Shown here piece after piece: positions 17,080-26,928 of a DNA stretch of 41,739 nt. The DNA comes from Opitutia bacterium (GTDB lineage: Bacteria > Verrucomicrobiota > Verrucomicrobiia > Opitutales > Coraliomargaritaceae), in the NCBI GenBank assembly GCA_002862945.1, contig PKCJ01000033.1, positions 1 through 41,739 of the forward strand. Reading direction: 5' to 3'. The stretch's first letter is position 1; each line of letters opens with the position of its first letter. A program made the position numbers and the translations under genes. The notes beneath the pieces are model-generated. The model was not told the origin of the DNA. It was given only the letters and a program-made list of their open reading frames with translations, and did no database searches.

Positions 17080-18792
17080 ATGCTGGGCATGTTAAAAACA
17101 ATTGCTATCTTAACCTCTGGCTTACTACTAGCCGTGTCGGCCTTACTGATTCCGGCACACTTGCGCTCGATAGACCTAGCAGTCATTGAATTGTGCCATG
17201 AAGAGGGCCCAACAGTTGACGGCATTCTAACCGAATCAATCCGCTCCTCTCACATCGGCTCCGCTCTGCGCGTCCTCGAAGCAGTCGATCTCGACCCAGC
17301 TAAAGCTCAAGCCTATAAAGCACAGATTCAAACCTTAATCGCTCAACGCCCCAGCCTTTTAGCTAGCGGCGGTTCTGATCCTATTCTAGAGGACTTTTTA
17401 AAGCTCGTCCAATTCACGCCGAACGAAGACATCGAGACTCTGCCTATTCTCCCGCTACTACTCCCACGCAGTGAGCGAGCATCGCTCAGCGGTATGCTCT
17501 CCGACTCGAGTAACGCCAACGTCGCAGCCCTGCTCGGTGCGCGTAATCTACCTGGCCTCACACGCTTACACCCCGCCAGTCACGCTGCGGGAGCTCCTTA
17601 CGATGCAGGTCTCCTTACCTTAGCCCTATTGATTGAAGGCGGTCACTTCAGCCCCAGCTTGGCTCAGCAGATCGGGGAAAGAGCCACTCAAGCCAGCCAA
17701 GGCACCCCTGCCGCTGTTCTTGCGTTGGAGGACTTTGCCATCGCTACGCTCTCCCTCGGAAGGCAGCTCGACCACCGCTCGCTAGCCGATCTCGCCTCCA
17801 TCGCTGGGAGCTTAAAAGACTGGGGGCAAATGGCCGCGCTCTTTCGCGCGCAGCCAGACCGCAATGACACCCTCTACACTGCGCTGCGTTTCGAAGGAGC
17901 TCCTGCAGCCGTCTTCGACTACCTCGCCACATATTCTGAAACTGGGAACGATGATCTCGATACTGCCTTGAAAAATGGCGCAGGCGCCACTCAAGAATTA
18001 CTCGAAAAAGCCCTCCCTATTTACCGCCCAAACGGACTCGCACAAGCATTAGCTACCACCTTTGAAACCTACCGCCCTAAAAGTCTTGTAGGACTCAGTC
18101 TTAGTAATCGCAACGGCGCACTTGCGCTAAAGGCCCTACTTTTCGTCTTATCGGGCTTAGCGTTTGCTCTCGCCATGGCAGAGGCGTGGCGTGCTAAACT
18201 AGCCGAGGTCAAGGCGGTAGAACGTAGCACGCCCTCCGTTATAGCACGTAATTTCTTTGTCAGTCTCGTCGTTGCACTCACCCTTTGGGCGCTCTTCGAG
18301 CCTGAAATTCTGAAAACACAAATTACTGAATCCAACAGTGACTCGACGCCACGCATCAAATTTATGGTCGCTGATACATTACAATCTCTCAAAGAACCCA
18401 TCAAAGCCATGCAAGAAATCAATCAAGTCACCCTACTCGTGCTCGCGCTCTTCTTCATCGTGCAGCTAGTTATCTACAGCTTCTGCCTGATCAAGCTCAA
18501 AGAGATTACTGAGCAAAACTTAAGCGCCGAGCTAAAACTCAAACTGCTGGAGAATGAGGAAAATCTTTTCGACTTCGGACTCTACGTCGGACTTGGCGGG
18601 ACAGTGCTTTCGCTCATTCTTGTCGCCGTCGGCATTGTCGAAGCCAGCCTTATGGCAGCCTACGCCTCCACCCTCTTCGGAATCCTCTTCGTTGCTGTCC
18701 TCAAAGTACTAAACCTACGTCCCTACCGCCGACACCTTATCATCGAAGCCAACTCTAGCAAAATAGGCAACGATTCCAACATCGCCCTATAA
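17080..18792 (+). CDS. Multi-pass membrane protein with a MotA/ExbB-like C-terminal channel domain
   Basis: A 570-residue protein without a recognised name. One membrane helix lies at the N-terminus (residues 5-25), followed by about 320 residues of soluble, alpha-helical, alanine- and leucine-rich sequence that looks repeat-like. Five helices come after (about 350-370, 390-410, 448-472, 498-520 and 523-545). The last pair, separated by a short turn, carries VGLGGTVLSL followed by an AAYASTLFGILF segment. This is the pattern of MotA, TolQ and ExbB, where such helices line the proton path. The next gene encodes a protein whose first helix resembles MotB/ExbD, which supports a channel pair. The first large region is probably periplasmic. 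The function is inferred, not known. Confidence 0.75.
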   Translation: MLGMLKTIAILTSGLLLAVSALLIPAHLRSIDLAVIELCHEEGPTVDGILTESIRSSHIGSALRVLEAVDLDPAKAQAYKAQIQTLIAQRPSLLASGGSDPILEDFLKLVQFTPNEDIETLPILPLLLPRSERASLSGMLSDSSNANVAALLGARNLPGLTRLHPASHAAGAPYDAGLLTLALLIEGGHFSPSLAQQIGERATQASQGTPAAVLALEDFAIATLSLGRQLDHRSLADLASIAGSLKDWGQMAALFRAQPDRNDTLYTALRFEGAPAAVFDYLATYSETGNDDLDTALKNGAGATQELLEKALPIYRPNGLAQALATTFETYRPKSLVGLSLSNRNGALALKALLFVLSGLAFALAMAEAWRAKLAEVKAVERSTPSVIARNFFVSLVVALTLWALFEPEILKTQITESNSDSTPRIKFMVADTLQSLKEPIKAMQEINQVTLLVLALFFIVQLVIYSFCLIKLKEITEQNLSAELKLKLLENEENLFDFGLYVGLGGTVLSLILVAVGIVEASLMAAYASTLFGILFVAVLKVLNLRPYRRHLIIEANSSKIGNDSNIAL

Positions 18793-18862
18793 AACACATC
18801 GAACTCTAGTTTCACGATTAAGAAGTTAGCTGAGCGCTACTGACTACTAACTACTTTCAGCT

Positions 18863-20458
18863 ATGAACAAAACACTCATGCTCGTCATCTGCGACTTTCT
18901 GCTCTTGAGCATGCTCGCATTGGCACGTTTCGATCCACCCGAAGAATCATCCACTGCCACCCTCGACGCCACCGCGTCATCCGAGACAGCAGAGGCCGAG
19001 CTGATTTCTTTGCTCGAAGAGTCCCTCAAATCCGAACTGAGTTCCCGTCAAAATCTAACCAAGAACCTGACCGAGACCCGTGAATCTCTGCAGGAGAAAT
19101 CTCGCGAACTAGCTGAGCGCGAAGCCGCCCTTGCTGCCTCGCAATCCAAGCTTGAAGCCACCACCGCCAAAGCCGAAGAACTAGAAAAAACTAAAGCCCA
19201 AATTGAAGCCGAACAGACCGCTCTCATGGCTAAAAATGTAGGCATAGAGACCGAGCGCACTCAACTCGCCGAGCGCTTTGACATTGCCCGTACGGAGTTA
19301 GAGGCCGCAAAGAACAAGGAAGTCAAGCTCGTCTCCACACTTGGCAAACTGAAGGAAGAGAGCTCCGTCGCCAGAGAAAAACTTAACCAAAGCGAGGCAG
19401 AACTCAGCGCCCGCGACATCGCCCTAGCCGAGCGCGATGCCGCCCTCAAAGCCGCTCAAGAAGAAGCCGCTAGACTTGCCGCCGAACGTGAGACCCTTAA
19501 TCGTCTACTCGAAGTCGCCCAAGCCGAACGTCGCCTACTCGAGCAAAACCTGACAGCGGAACAAGCCGAGAAAGTACAGCTAAAACTTGAGAAGGAGCAA
19601 GCCTTCGCCCGCGCCGAACGCCTCAGCGAAAATGTCTCTGAACTCGGTGCAGGTGTCAGCCAGCTTGGCCAAGGTGTGGATCGCCTCGATCAAGGATTTT
19701 CCAGTATAGCGCAGGCCTCGCAGGATATCAAAAACGAGATCGAAGCCGCACGCCCGCAGACTATGAGCGAGATCTTTACCCGCTTTCAAAACAACCGCGT
19801 CAGCCTTCGCTTCAGCGCAAGCGAAATTGGCCTCTTGGGCGCACAAAATGTGCGCACCTACGAGAGCAAGAGTATCCTAATCACAGATGCAAAAGGCGCG
19901 CCCTACCTTGTAACGCATAGCGCCTACTCGCCCTTCGCCTTTTGGAAAAATCCGAATAAATTACTTGCCGTGCAGCTTGAGATCACACTTGGCAATCGCC
20001 GCTTCCCAGTCGGCCAAATCGGATTCCTCAATGCCGACCCGCGCATCCTCTTTATACCGCTGCCACAAACCCTGCTCAAGGCATCAGGCTTGGAAACCTT
20101 CCCCCTTGCTCAGAAACCAGAGCGCTGGGAAGAGGCCATTCTCGTAAAAAACGACGAGAGCAATTTCGGGCGTAACAGTTTCCGCCGCCTAACTGAGACC
20201 GAGCGTTTCCTAAAGATGGATCGCCCCGTGCTCGGCCAGCTATTTGCCGACTTCGCCTCCTCGCGAGGCGACCTTGCATTCACAAAAAATGGACAATTCA
20301 TCGGCATTCTGACCGACAGCAAACATGCCGTCGCAATCGACGAATTTCTCGCTGCCGCCATCACACAGATTGGCACCAAGTTTGATCAACTGAAAAACGC
20401 CAATACCATGTATCGCCTCCGAGACCGTGTGGAGCAATTACCTACCGAGATTCAGTAA
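18863..20458 (+). CDS. MotB/ExbD-like single-helix protein with long coiled coil and trypsin-fold-like tail
   Basis: A 531-residue protein. The first helix, LMLVICDFLLLSMLALARF (residues 5-23), has an aspartate at position 11 within the membrane segment, as in ExbD (MIDVVFLLL) and MotB. A coiled coil rich in Ala, Glu, Leu, Lys and Arg runs from about 45 to 255, followed by a heptad-like LGAGVSQLGQGVDRLDQGF. The C-terminal 210 residues are globular. APYLVTHSAYSPF and GDLAFTKNGQFIGILTDS resemble the trypsin fold around the active-site histidine and serine, but the catalytic GxSGG is absent, so it is probably not a protease. The gene starts 70 bases after its MotA/ExbB-like neighbour on the same strand. 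Role inferred from the pairing. Confidence 0.78.
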   Translation: MNKTLMLVICDFLLLSMLALARFDPPEESSTATLDATASSETAEAELISLLEESLKSELSSRQNLTKNLTETRESLQEKSRELAEREAALAASQSKLEATTAKAEELEKTKAQIEAEQTALMAKNVGIETERTQLAERFDIARTELEAAKNKEVKLVSTLGKLKEESSVAREKLNQSEAELSARDIALAERDAALKAAQEEAARLAAERETLNRLLEVAQAERRLLEQNLTAEQAEKVQLKLEKEQAFARAERLSENVSELGAGVSQLGQGVDRLDQGFSSIAQASQDIKNEIEAARPQTMSEIFTRFQNNRVSLRFSASEIGLLGAQNVRTYESKSILITDAKGAPYLVTHSAYSPFAFWKNPNKLLAVQLEITLGNRRFPVGQIGFLNADPRILFIPLPQTLLKASGLETFPLAQKPERWEEAILVKNDESNFGRNSFRRLTETERFLKMDRPVLGQLFADFASSRGDLAFTKNGQFIGILTDSKHAVAIDEFLAAAITQIGTKFDQLKNANTMYRLRDRVEQLPTEIQ

Positions 20459-20692
20459 GCCTAACTTGATCAAGCAGTTGAGTAAGCTTTGAATTGGAGC
20501 GTAAGCGATGGTCCGCGCTGAACGCCAATTATCCTAAATTCAGAACTTAGTGCTTCGCGGTGCTCAATGCGCTTTGACGCTGGAGCCTTCGACCCAGACG
20601 CTTTCGATCTGAACAACTTTGGGGAATTCCTGAGTATCAAACTCAACTTTTTGACTGGCGCAAATCAAAGCGCTGCGTTTGTCTGATCGCTT

Positions 20693-22360
20693 ATGTCCAA
20701 AGACAAGACAGAGACCCCAACTGATTTCATCCGCCAAATGGTGGCTGCCGATGTGGCGGCTGGTAAGCATGACGGGCGTGTGCAGACACGTTTCCCACCT
20801 GAACCCAATGGCTACCTCCAAATTGGCCACGCGAAGGCGATCTGTTTGAACTTCGATATCGCGAAGGACTTTGGCGGCCTTTGTAACCTTCGTTTCGACG
20901 ATACTAATCCGGAGAAAGAGAGTGACGTATTTGTCCAAGCGATCTTAGAGGACATCAAATGGCTGGGTTACGAATGGGCGAAGGTCTGCTTTGCCAGTGA
21001 CTATTTCGGCCAGCTTTTTGACTGGGCTTGTAAGCTCATCGTGTCGGGCGATGCCTATGTAGACGAACTGAGCTTTGACGAAATGCGCGCATACAGGGGC
21101 TCTGTCAATGAGCCGGGCAAAAACAGTCCCCACCGCGACCGCCCAGCTACCGAAAGTCTTGATCTATTTAAACGGATGCGCTCGGGCGAATTTGAAGACG
21201 GTGCCATGGTCCTCCGTGCCAAGATCGATATGGCACATCCAAACATGAACATGCGCGATCCGGTCATGTATCGCATCAAGCGTATACACCACCACCGGGT
21301 GGGCGACGCATGGCCGATTTACCCGAGTTACGATTTCACCCATGGGCAAAGCGACTCACTCGAGGGCGTCACCCACTCGCTTTGCTCGCTGGAATTTGAA
21401 GACCATCGACCGCTCTACGATTGGTTCATCGCAAAGCTAGGTATCTTCCCCTCAAAGCAAACTGAATTCGCCCGCCTCAACCTAAGCTACACAGTGGTGA
21501 GCAAGCGTAAGCTGCGGACTCTGGTCGAAGAATGCCGGGTCGAGAGCTGGGATGATCCTCGCATGCCAACTCTATCTGGGATGCGTCGCCGTGGCTATCC
21601 TGCTGCCGCGATCCGTAGCTTCTGCCAAACCGTTGGAATAACCAAGACACCATCGACGAGCGACGTCGCGCTGCTGGAACACGCCGTACGCCAAGAGCTT
21701 AATCTCTCCAGCAGTCGTCGCATGGCGGTCATGGATCCACTCGAAATCGAGCTGACGAACTGGCCGGAAGATGAAGTCCTCGAAGTCGAAGCGATCAACA
21801 ACCCGGAGGATGAAAATGCGGGCACGCGTAAGATTCCCTTTGGAAGGCGAATTTTCATTGAGCAAGACGACTTTCGCGAAGAGGCCAACAAGAAGTTCAA
21901 GCGGCTGAAGAAAGGGCAAGAAGTACGACTTCGCGGTGCCTATGTAATTAAATGCGAAGACTGCGAAAAGGACACCGATGGCACTGTTACCAAATTGCTT
22001 TGCAGTGTCGACCTCGACACGCTCGGGAAGAATCCCGAAGACCGAAAGGTAAAAGGTGTCATCCATTGGGTCAGCGCAGATCACGCCGTCAAAGCGAAAG
22101 TCCGTCTCTTCGAACGCCTATTTTCACTCGAAAAGCCAGAGGCCGATAAAGAGCGCACATTTACCGAGTTTTTAAACCCCTACTCCTTGACCGAAGCCAC
22201 CGCCCTCTGCGAGCCGAGCTTAAGCGAATTACCCGTGGGCGAAACCTGCCAATTCGAGCGTATCGGCTACTTTTGCCTCGACTCAAAAATGAGTCAACCC
22301 AATGCCCTAGTCTTTAACCGCACAGTGGCGCTCCGCGACTCTTGGGCAAAAAACAGTTAA
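20693..22360 (+). CDS. glnS: Glutaminyl-tRNA synthetase
   Basis: Class I synthetase that charges tRNA-Gln directly. The 555-residue product has the E. coli length. The HIGH motif is QIGHAKA in RFPPEPNGYLQIGHAKAI near residue 33, NLRFDDTNPEKES follows it, and the KMSKS-type loop reads VVSKRKLRTL near residue 267. The C-terminal beta-barrel anticodon domain is complete. The organism may therefore not need the transamidation route for glutamine, although the Gat genes are not visible here. The ATG at 20693 has no strong ribosome-binding site. galK begins five bases after its stop, suggesting a shared transcript. Confidence 0.96.
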   Translation: MSKDKTETPTDFIRQMVAADVAAGKHDGRVQTRFPPEPNGYLQIGHAKAICLNFDIAKDFGGLCNLRFDDTNPEKESDVFVQAILEDIKWLGYEWAKVCFASDYFGQLFDWACKLIVSGDAYVDELSFDEMRAYRGSVNEPGKNSPHRDRPATESLDLFKRMRSGEFEDGAMVLRAKIDMAHPNMNMRDPVMYRIKRIHHHRVGDAWPIYPSYDFTHGQSDSLEGVTHSLCSLEFEDHRPLYDWFIAKLGIFPSKQTEFARLNLSYTVVSKRKLRTLVEECRVESWDDPRMPTLSGMRRRGYPAAAIRSFCQTVGITKTPSTSDVALLEHAVRQELNLSSSRRMAVMDPLEIELTNWPEDEVLEVEAINNPEDENAGTRKIPFGRRIFIEQDDFREEANKKFKRLKKGQEVRLRGAYVIKCEDCEKDTDGTVTKLLCSVDLDTLGKNPEDRKVKGVIHWVSADHAVKAKVRLFERLFSLEKPEADKERTFTEFLNPYSLTEATALCEPSLSELPVGETCQFERIGYFCLDSKMSQPNALVFNRTVALRDSWAKNS

Positions 22361-22365
22361 ACCCT

Positions 22366-23520
22366 ATGCACGCACCCACATTTGAACTGTTTCAGAAATA
22401 CTTCCCTCGTCAGCCCATACACTATGCATTCGCACCTGGACGGATTGAGTTTATCGGCAATCACACTGACTACAATGGGGGCCTCGTGATGGGTGCCGCA
22501 GTGACGGAAGGAATCACAGTGGGCGTAAGTCTACGCGAAGATGCAATGATTCACATCGTGAGCGACGCAGGCGATTTGGTTGAAATCCCCCTAGGTAATT
22601 ACAAAGCTGTTAAGGGCGCAGCCTCTTGGACGAACTATCCAATTGGCGTTACAAAGGTAATGGCCGATCTCGGCATGGCAACGCCGACAGGCTACAACAT
22701 GGCTGTTACGAGCACGCTGCCCTCGGGCGCAGGTATGAGCAGCAGTGCCGCTTTTGAATTAGCGACGGCCAAAGTGCTCGCCGCGCTCTACGGCTACGAA
22801 ACGGATACTGCTGGCTTTGCTCGCATTGGGCGAAAGGCAGAAAATGAATTTGTAGGTATGCCTTGCGGCATTCTTGACCAAGGTGTCTCAGCCTTCGGGA
22901 AAGCCGACCATCTAGTCAAAATTGATTGCGCGACCGAGACCTTCGTGACTGAACCGATGCCTCGTGGCGCGCACTTTTGGATTTTTAATTCTAACAAAAA
23001 ACACGTTCTCGTCGACTCTGCCTACGCAGATCGTTTCAAAGAGTGTCATGAAGCACTGGTGCAACTGCAAGCCGACTATCCCGAAGCAAAGACGCTATCA
23101 GAGATTAGCGAAGAGCAATTAGCGGCTTCAAAGCCTAATCTCGACGAACTAATCTTCCTCCGCGCCACTCACATCGTAGGAGAAAATGCCCGCGTGCGTA
23201 ATGTCGAAATGGCTTTAGCTAATAATGATCTTAAAGCCGTTGGTACATACCTAAACCAGTCTCACGAAAGTTCCCGAGTTAATTTTGAAAATAGTATCGA
23301 AGAGCTCGATACACTAGTCGAACTGCTCAAGCCCCAGCCCGGCGTTTTTGGTGCCCGCCTAACTGGTGGTGGCTTTGGCGGTGCTGTCATGGCGCTGACG
23401 GATACTAATTTCGGACAAACCCAAGCCGATGCCATCGCCACAGCCTTCGAAGCTAAGCACGACCTACAGCCATCTATCTTTCACACCCGAGCAGGTGATG
23501 GAGCGAAGCTGCTAAAATAG
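22366..23520 (+). CDS. galK: Galactokinase
   Basis: GHMP-family kinase that phosphorylates galactose to galactose-1-phosphate, the entry step of the Leloir pathway. From the ATG at 22366 the product has 384 residues, the usual size. The galactokinase signature GRIEFIGNHTDYNGG appears near residue 26, the ATP-binding motif LPSGAGMSSSAAFELA near 120, and the third GHMP motif LTGGGFGGAVMAL near the end. A TTG frame start at 22342 lies inside glnS and is less likely. No galT, galE or mro is nearby, so any gal pathway genes must lie elsewhere. Confidence 0.95.
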   Translation: MHAPTFELFQKYFPRQPIHYAFAPGRIEFIGNHTDYNGGLVMGAAVTEGITVGVSLREDAMIHIVSDAGDLVEIPLGNYKAVKGAASWTNYPIGVTKVMADLGMATPTGYNMAVTSTLPSGAGMSSSAAFELATAKVLAALYGYETDTAGFARIGRKAENEFVGMPCGILDQGVSAFGKADHLVKIDCATETFVTEPMPRGAHFWIFNSNKKHVLVDSAYADRFKECHEALVQLQADYPEAKTLSEISEEQLAASKPNLDELIFLRATHIVGENARVRNVEMALANNDLKAVGTYLNQSHESSRVNFENSIEELDTLVELLKPQPGVFGARLTGGGFGGAVMALTDTNFGQTQADAIATAFEAKHDLQPSIFHTRAGDGAKLLK

Positions 23521-23528
23521 CTTACCCT

Positions 23529-24824
23529 CTAGTTCTTAATCAAAAAGTTCAGTTCGTCTTCACTGCGTGGAAACGGCGCATACCAAGCCGCTAAGAAGGA
23601 AGGGATTGTGGCAAACATGACGATGATAAAGAAAGTCAGATATCCGAGATAATCAGCCAAAAATCCACTCACTGCAGTCGTCGGCCAGAGCACAAGGTTC
23701 ATGATCGCCGTGCAGAAAGCATAATGCGTCATATGATACTTCCCAGGACTGATCTGTTGCATCATATAAAGCATGTTCGCAATAAATCCAAAACTATAGA
23801 AAAACTTCTCGATCGTGACCAGTGACCCCACGGTCCAGAGTGTCACGGGCTCCCCACCCTGAGCTGCAAATGCGAGATAGACATAAGTCAAATTCGGCAG
23901 GTTGAGACAAATCGCCATAGTAAAGAGTGTCTTCTTCAGCCCGTATTCAGAAATAAACATTCCTCCAAGGATACCACCCGCCAGACTCACCACCGTGCTC
24001 ACCGTGCCATCGATAATACTCTTCTGAGCAAGGGATAATCCAATGCCACCCACCTCCGAGTCGGCTTGCAGGAACAGATGCCCTACGCCCAATAGCAAAC
24101 CCTCTCCACTTCGAAACAAAAAGACAAATGCTAGCATGCCCCAGATTTGAGGCTTTCGAAAGAAATCAATCCACGCATCAACGAAAGTGACTCGCGCTTC
24201 TTTAATACTTTTAGGGCGATCCGCAACTGAGCCCCTAGGTAAGAAAAAGATATGGTAGCCAGCCAAAGCCGACATCACGGCTGCCGCCACGCACCACGCG
24301 ATCGTCCAGGAAGACGTTTCTCCTTCCCCAAAGTAACTCGCGACATAGACGATGAAGGCCATCGAAAAAATACGCCCAAGATTCCAGAATACCCCCTGTA
24401 TACCTACATACTTGGCCTGATCTTTCTTGTTTAAGCTCGTGATGTAGATACCATCCATGCAGATATCCTGCGTCGCCGAAGCGAATGCCATCATCCACAA
24501 AACAGCTATCGAAATCAGGAAGTAGCTCGACATCGGCAGACAAAAACCAACTAAGGCCAACAAACTCACCATTCCAAATTCCATCGCCAAAACAATCCAC
24601 TTCTTTGTCTTAAACATGTCGAGAAAGACAGCCCAAAGCGGCTTCAGCGACCACATCAGAGTAATGTTGCCCACCCAGAAAGTGATCTCGGCGTCTGAAT
24701 GCCCAAGGTCTTTAAACATAGTCGCCGCGACCCAGGAGATCATGACATACGGAATACCCTCGGCGAAGTATCCCGACGGCACCCAAGACCAAGGGTTACG
24801 GGTGGGGGCTGTGCTTTGGTTCAT
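23529..24824 (-). CDS. Major facilitator superfamily transporter (AmpG-like)
   Basis: A 431-residue integral membrane protein with about twelve helices and the MFS layout. It starts with a cytoplasmic NPWSWVPSGYFAEGIPYVMI segment. The ASATQDICMDGIYI segment near residue 120 and the SLKPLWAVFLD segment resemble AmpG-type permeases, which import muropeptides or anhydro-sugars. A sugar substrate would also fit. I start at the ATG at 24824. A longer frame from 24884 adds a non-family N-terminus. It is convergent with galK, with eight bases between the stops, and lies 69 bases downstream of rsmG on the same strand. The exact substrate is unknown. Confidence 0.85.
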   Translation of the reverse strand: MNQSTAPTRNPWSWVPSGYFAEGIPYVMISWVAATMFKDLGHSDAEITFWVGNITLMWSLKPLWAVFLDMFKTKKWIVLAMEFGMVSLLALVGFCLPMSSYFLISIAVLWMMAFASATQDICMDGIYITSLNKKDQAKYVGIQGVFWNLGRIFSMAFIVYVASYFGEGETSSWTIAWCVAAAVMSALAGYHIFFLPRGSVADRPKSIKEARVTFVDAWIDFFRKPQIWGMLAFVFLFRSGEGLLLGVGHLFLQADSEVGGIGLSLAQKSIIDGTVSTVVSLAGGILGGMFISEYGLKKTLFTMAICLNLPNLTYVYLAFAAQGGEPVTLWTVGSLVTIEKFFYSFGFIANMLYMMQQISPGKYHMTHYAFCTAIMNLVLWPTTAVSGFLADYLGYLTFFIIVMFATIPSFLAAWYAPFPRSEDELNFLIKN

Positions 24825-24893
24825 AGGGTAAGAAATAGAATATAGTGATAACCAGATCGAAGCAAAGGCATTCGGCAAGCGCACTCGCCCTGT

Positions 24894-25559
24894 TCAACTA
24901 ACTTCCTTCCTCGGCTTGCGCGCCCTCGGTAGGTCGCGCGCATCGAAATGGAGGATATATTTTTGTTCGAAGTATGGATCGCTGAAAGTCTCCCCCAGAA
25001 AGATCGTCTTTCGCGGGCAAATGCCAAGTGCAGTTAATTCCTCGTCGAGTTCACCGCCCTTCCAATAGAGCACTCCGTTAGGAATTGAGTTGCGCACGCC
25101 CCGACGAACGTTACCTTTAATCCAGCTGAAATACTCAGGTAAATTTTTAACTGCGCGCCCGGTAATAAAGTCGAACTGCTTTTTGACCTCTTCGGCACGG
25201 CATTGACGAGCTTCTACATTCTTAAGCCCTAGTTTGTCCGCAAGATCTTGTACTACGATAATCTTCTTACCAATCGAATCGATCAAAGTGAAATGCGCCT
25301 GCGGGTAGCAGATCGCCATAATGATACCAGGAAAACCGCCACCTGTACCCACATCCATGATGCGCGCACCGCTCATCAGTTTAAGGTGATTAGTAATCGA
25401 TAGGCATTGTGACAGATGCCGCGCCTCCAGATATTCGATGTCTTTACGCGAGATAAGATTAATCTTTGTATTCCACTCTCTTAGAAGCGCCGCCCAGGCT
25501 TCGAGCAATGGCCATGCAGCTTCTTCAACCTGGGGAAATTGCTTACGTATCGAATCCAT
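24894..25559 (-). CDS. rsmG: 16S rRNA G527 N7-methyltransferase
   Basis: Cytoplasmic methyltransferase (RsmG/GidB) acting on G527 of 16S rRNA. The product has 221 residues. The N-terminal helix region with [16 protein letters not shown] and the [10 protein letters not shown] segment precede SAM motif [17 protein letters not shown], near residue 69. The [18 protein letters not shown] motif is characteristic. The end is basic ([13 protein letters not shown]). Loss of this enzyme gives low-level streptomycin resistance in known bacteria. It is divergent from dinB, with a gap of about 270 bases that shows nothing more than AT-rich promoter-like sequence. Confidence 0.94.
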   Translation of the reverse strand: MDSIRKQFPQVEEAAWPLLEAWAALLREWNTKINLISRKDIEYLEARHLSQCLSITNHLKLMSGARIMDVGTGGGFPGIIMAICYPQAHFTLIDSIGKKIIVVQDLADKLGLKNVEARQCRAEEVKKQFDFITGRAVKNLPEYFSWIKGNVRRGVRNSIPNGVLYWKGGELDEELTALGICPRKTIFLGETFSDPYFEQKYILHFDARDLPRARKPRKEVS

Positions 25560-25832
25560 TGGTTTTTCAAGAAATTAAAAGATGTTCAGATAAATAGCCA
25601 CTGAGGCAGCATCTCAACTTATTCTAATAATCTTATGAATTTAAATCTTTTGTACTCTTGAGAGAGTAGCAAGCCATACGAGCTAACTGCACATAAGATT
25701 TGTCAATGACACCATACCAAAATCGAAATGAGTAGATCAAAGAATAAATAGAGAAAAAGGATGCGTACAAAATCTCCTAACATACCCATTGATAAGTCAA
25801 AGCCATGTCATTTTGATAAAAAGAAAAAATTC

Positions 25833-26882
25833 ATGAATACCTCGCGCCGCATCATACACATTGACATGGACTGCTTTTATGCAGCGGTCGAGATGCGCGA
25901 ACGTCCCGAATTAGCGAATCGTCCACTGGCGGTGGGCGGAGCCTCGGGGCGGGGCGTGTTGACGACGTGCAATTATGCCGCTCGCAAATTTGGGGTGCGT
26001 TCAGCGATGCCCGTCTTTAAAGCGCGTGAATTATGCCCTCAACTAGTTATCGTACCAGTACGCTTCGAGTTATATAGATCTGCGTCTAAGGCGGTGCGGG
26101 CAGTTCTTGCTCGTTACACCGAGATGATCGAACCGCTTTCGCTCGACGAAGCCTATCTTGATGTGAGTCATCTAAAAAGCTCGGGATCGGAAATCGCACA
26201 GGAAATACGCGCAGCGATCCAATCCGAGACAGAATTGACTGCCTCGGCGGGGATCGGACCCAATAAGTTGATCGCTAAAATTGCAAGCGATTGGAACAAA
26301 CCAAACGGCCAATGCGTCGTCGCGCCATCAAAGGTCAACCTCTTTATGCGTGAATTATCAGTGCGGCGTATTTGGGGAGTCGGGCCGAAAAGTTCAATCC
26401 GACTAGCCAAGCACGGGATTAAAACCTGCGCACAGCTCCAAACTAGGGATAAAACCTGGCTTGCTCAGGAATTTGGTAGCTTCGGGTTGGAACTCTACGA
26501 TCTTTGTCGCGGTATCGACGAGCGGCCAGTGGAAGCGAATCGTATCCGCAAAAGCCTTAGCAATGAGCAAACATTTCCAGAGAACCTAAAATCGCTGGAA
26601 AATTGCCGCGAAGCCTTAAGCATCCAGCATCGCGAGCTAGTCGAAGAGCTAGGCAAAAATGCGCCTGATCGAAGGATCGCTAAGCTCTTGGTCAAACTAA
26701 AGTTCAGCGACTTCCGCCGCACCACCGCGGAAATGTCAGGCACACAGCCAGAGTTGACGCGTTTCCACAAACTCCTCGACGATGCTTGGGGGCGAAGCGG
26801 CGAACCAGTGCGTTTGCTGGGTATCGGCGTGCGTTTTGCAGAGAGCGATGGAGGGAGCGAGCAGTTGGAACTTGGGCTTTAA
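25833..26882 (+). CDS. dinB: DNA polymerase IV (Y-family)
   Basis: Error-prone translesion polymerase. From the ATG at 25833 the product has 349 residues, close to E. coli DinB. Metal-binding motifs are IHIDMDCFYAAVE at about 8-20 and SLDEAYLDV near 104, and the KLIAKIASDWNKPNGQ stretch is present. The little-finger domain ends QLELGL at the very C-terminus, which matches the beta-clamp binding motif of Pol IV. An ATG at 25761 would add 24 residues outside the family. No obvious SOS box was seen in the 270-base upstream gap, but a LexA site of unknown consensus could be missed. Confidence 0.95.
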   Translation: MNTSRRIIHIDMDCFYAAVEMRERPELANRPLAVGGASGRGVLTTCNYAARKFGVRSAMPVFKARELCPQLVIVPVRFELYRSASKAVRAVLARYTEMIEPLSLDEAYLDVSHLKSSGSEIAQEIRAAIQSETELTASAGIGPNKLIAKIASDWNKPNGQCVVAPSKVNLFMRELSVRRIWGVGPKSSIRLAKHGIKTCAQLQTRDKTWLAQEFGSFGLELYDLCRGIDERPVEANRIRKSLSNEQTFPENLKSLENCREALSIQHRELVEELGKNAPDRRIAKLLVKLKFSDFRRTTAEMSGTQPELTRFHKLLDDAWGRSGEPVRLLGIGVRFAESDGGSEQLELGL

Positions 26883-26928
26883 CATAAATAGGCTACACGC
26901 TGCCTGCTTGCTAAAATAGTCTATTAAA

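Noticed and set aside
17080..20458. Zorya phage-defence system (ZorA/ZorB-like genes)
   Set aside because: The channel-like pair recalls ZorAB, but the second protein lacks a peptidoglycan-binding domain and no ZorC, ZorD or ZorE-like gene follows. The next gene is glnS.
20564..20938. Minus-strand frame of 124 codons overlapping the glnS start
   Set aside because: Two-thirds of it overlaps the conserved N-terminus of glnS. The remaining 40 residues show no recognisable domain, and no start fits the tail alone.
21572..22084. Long antisense open frame (170 codons) inside glnS
   Set aside because: It lies wholly within a strongly conserved synthetase gene and has no family-like motifs; it is a shadow of the real frame.
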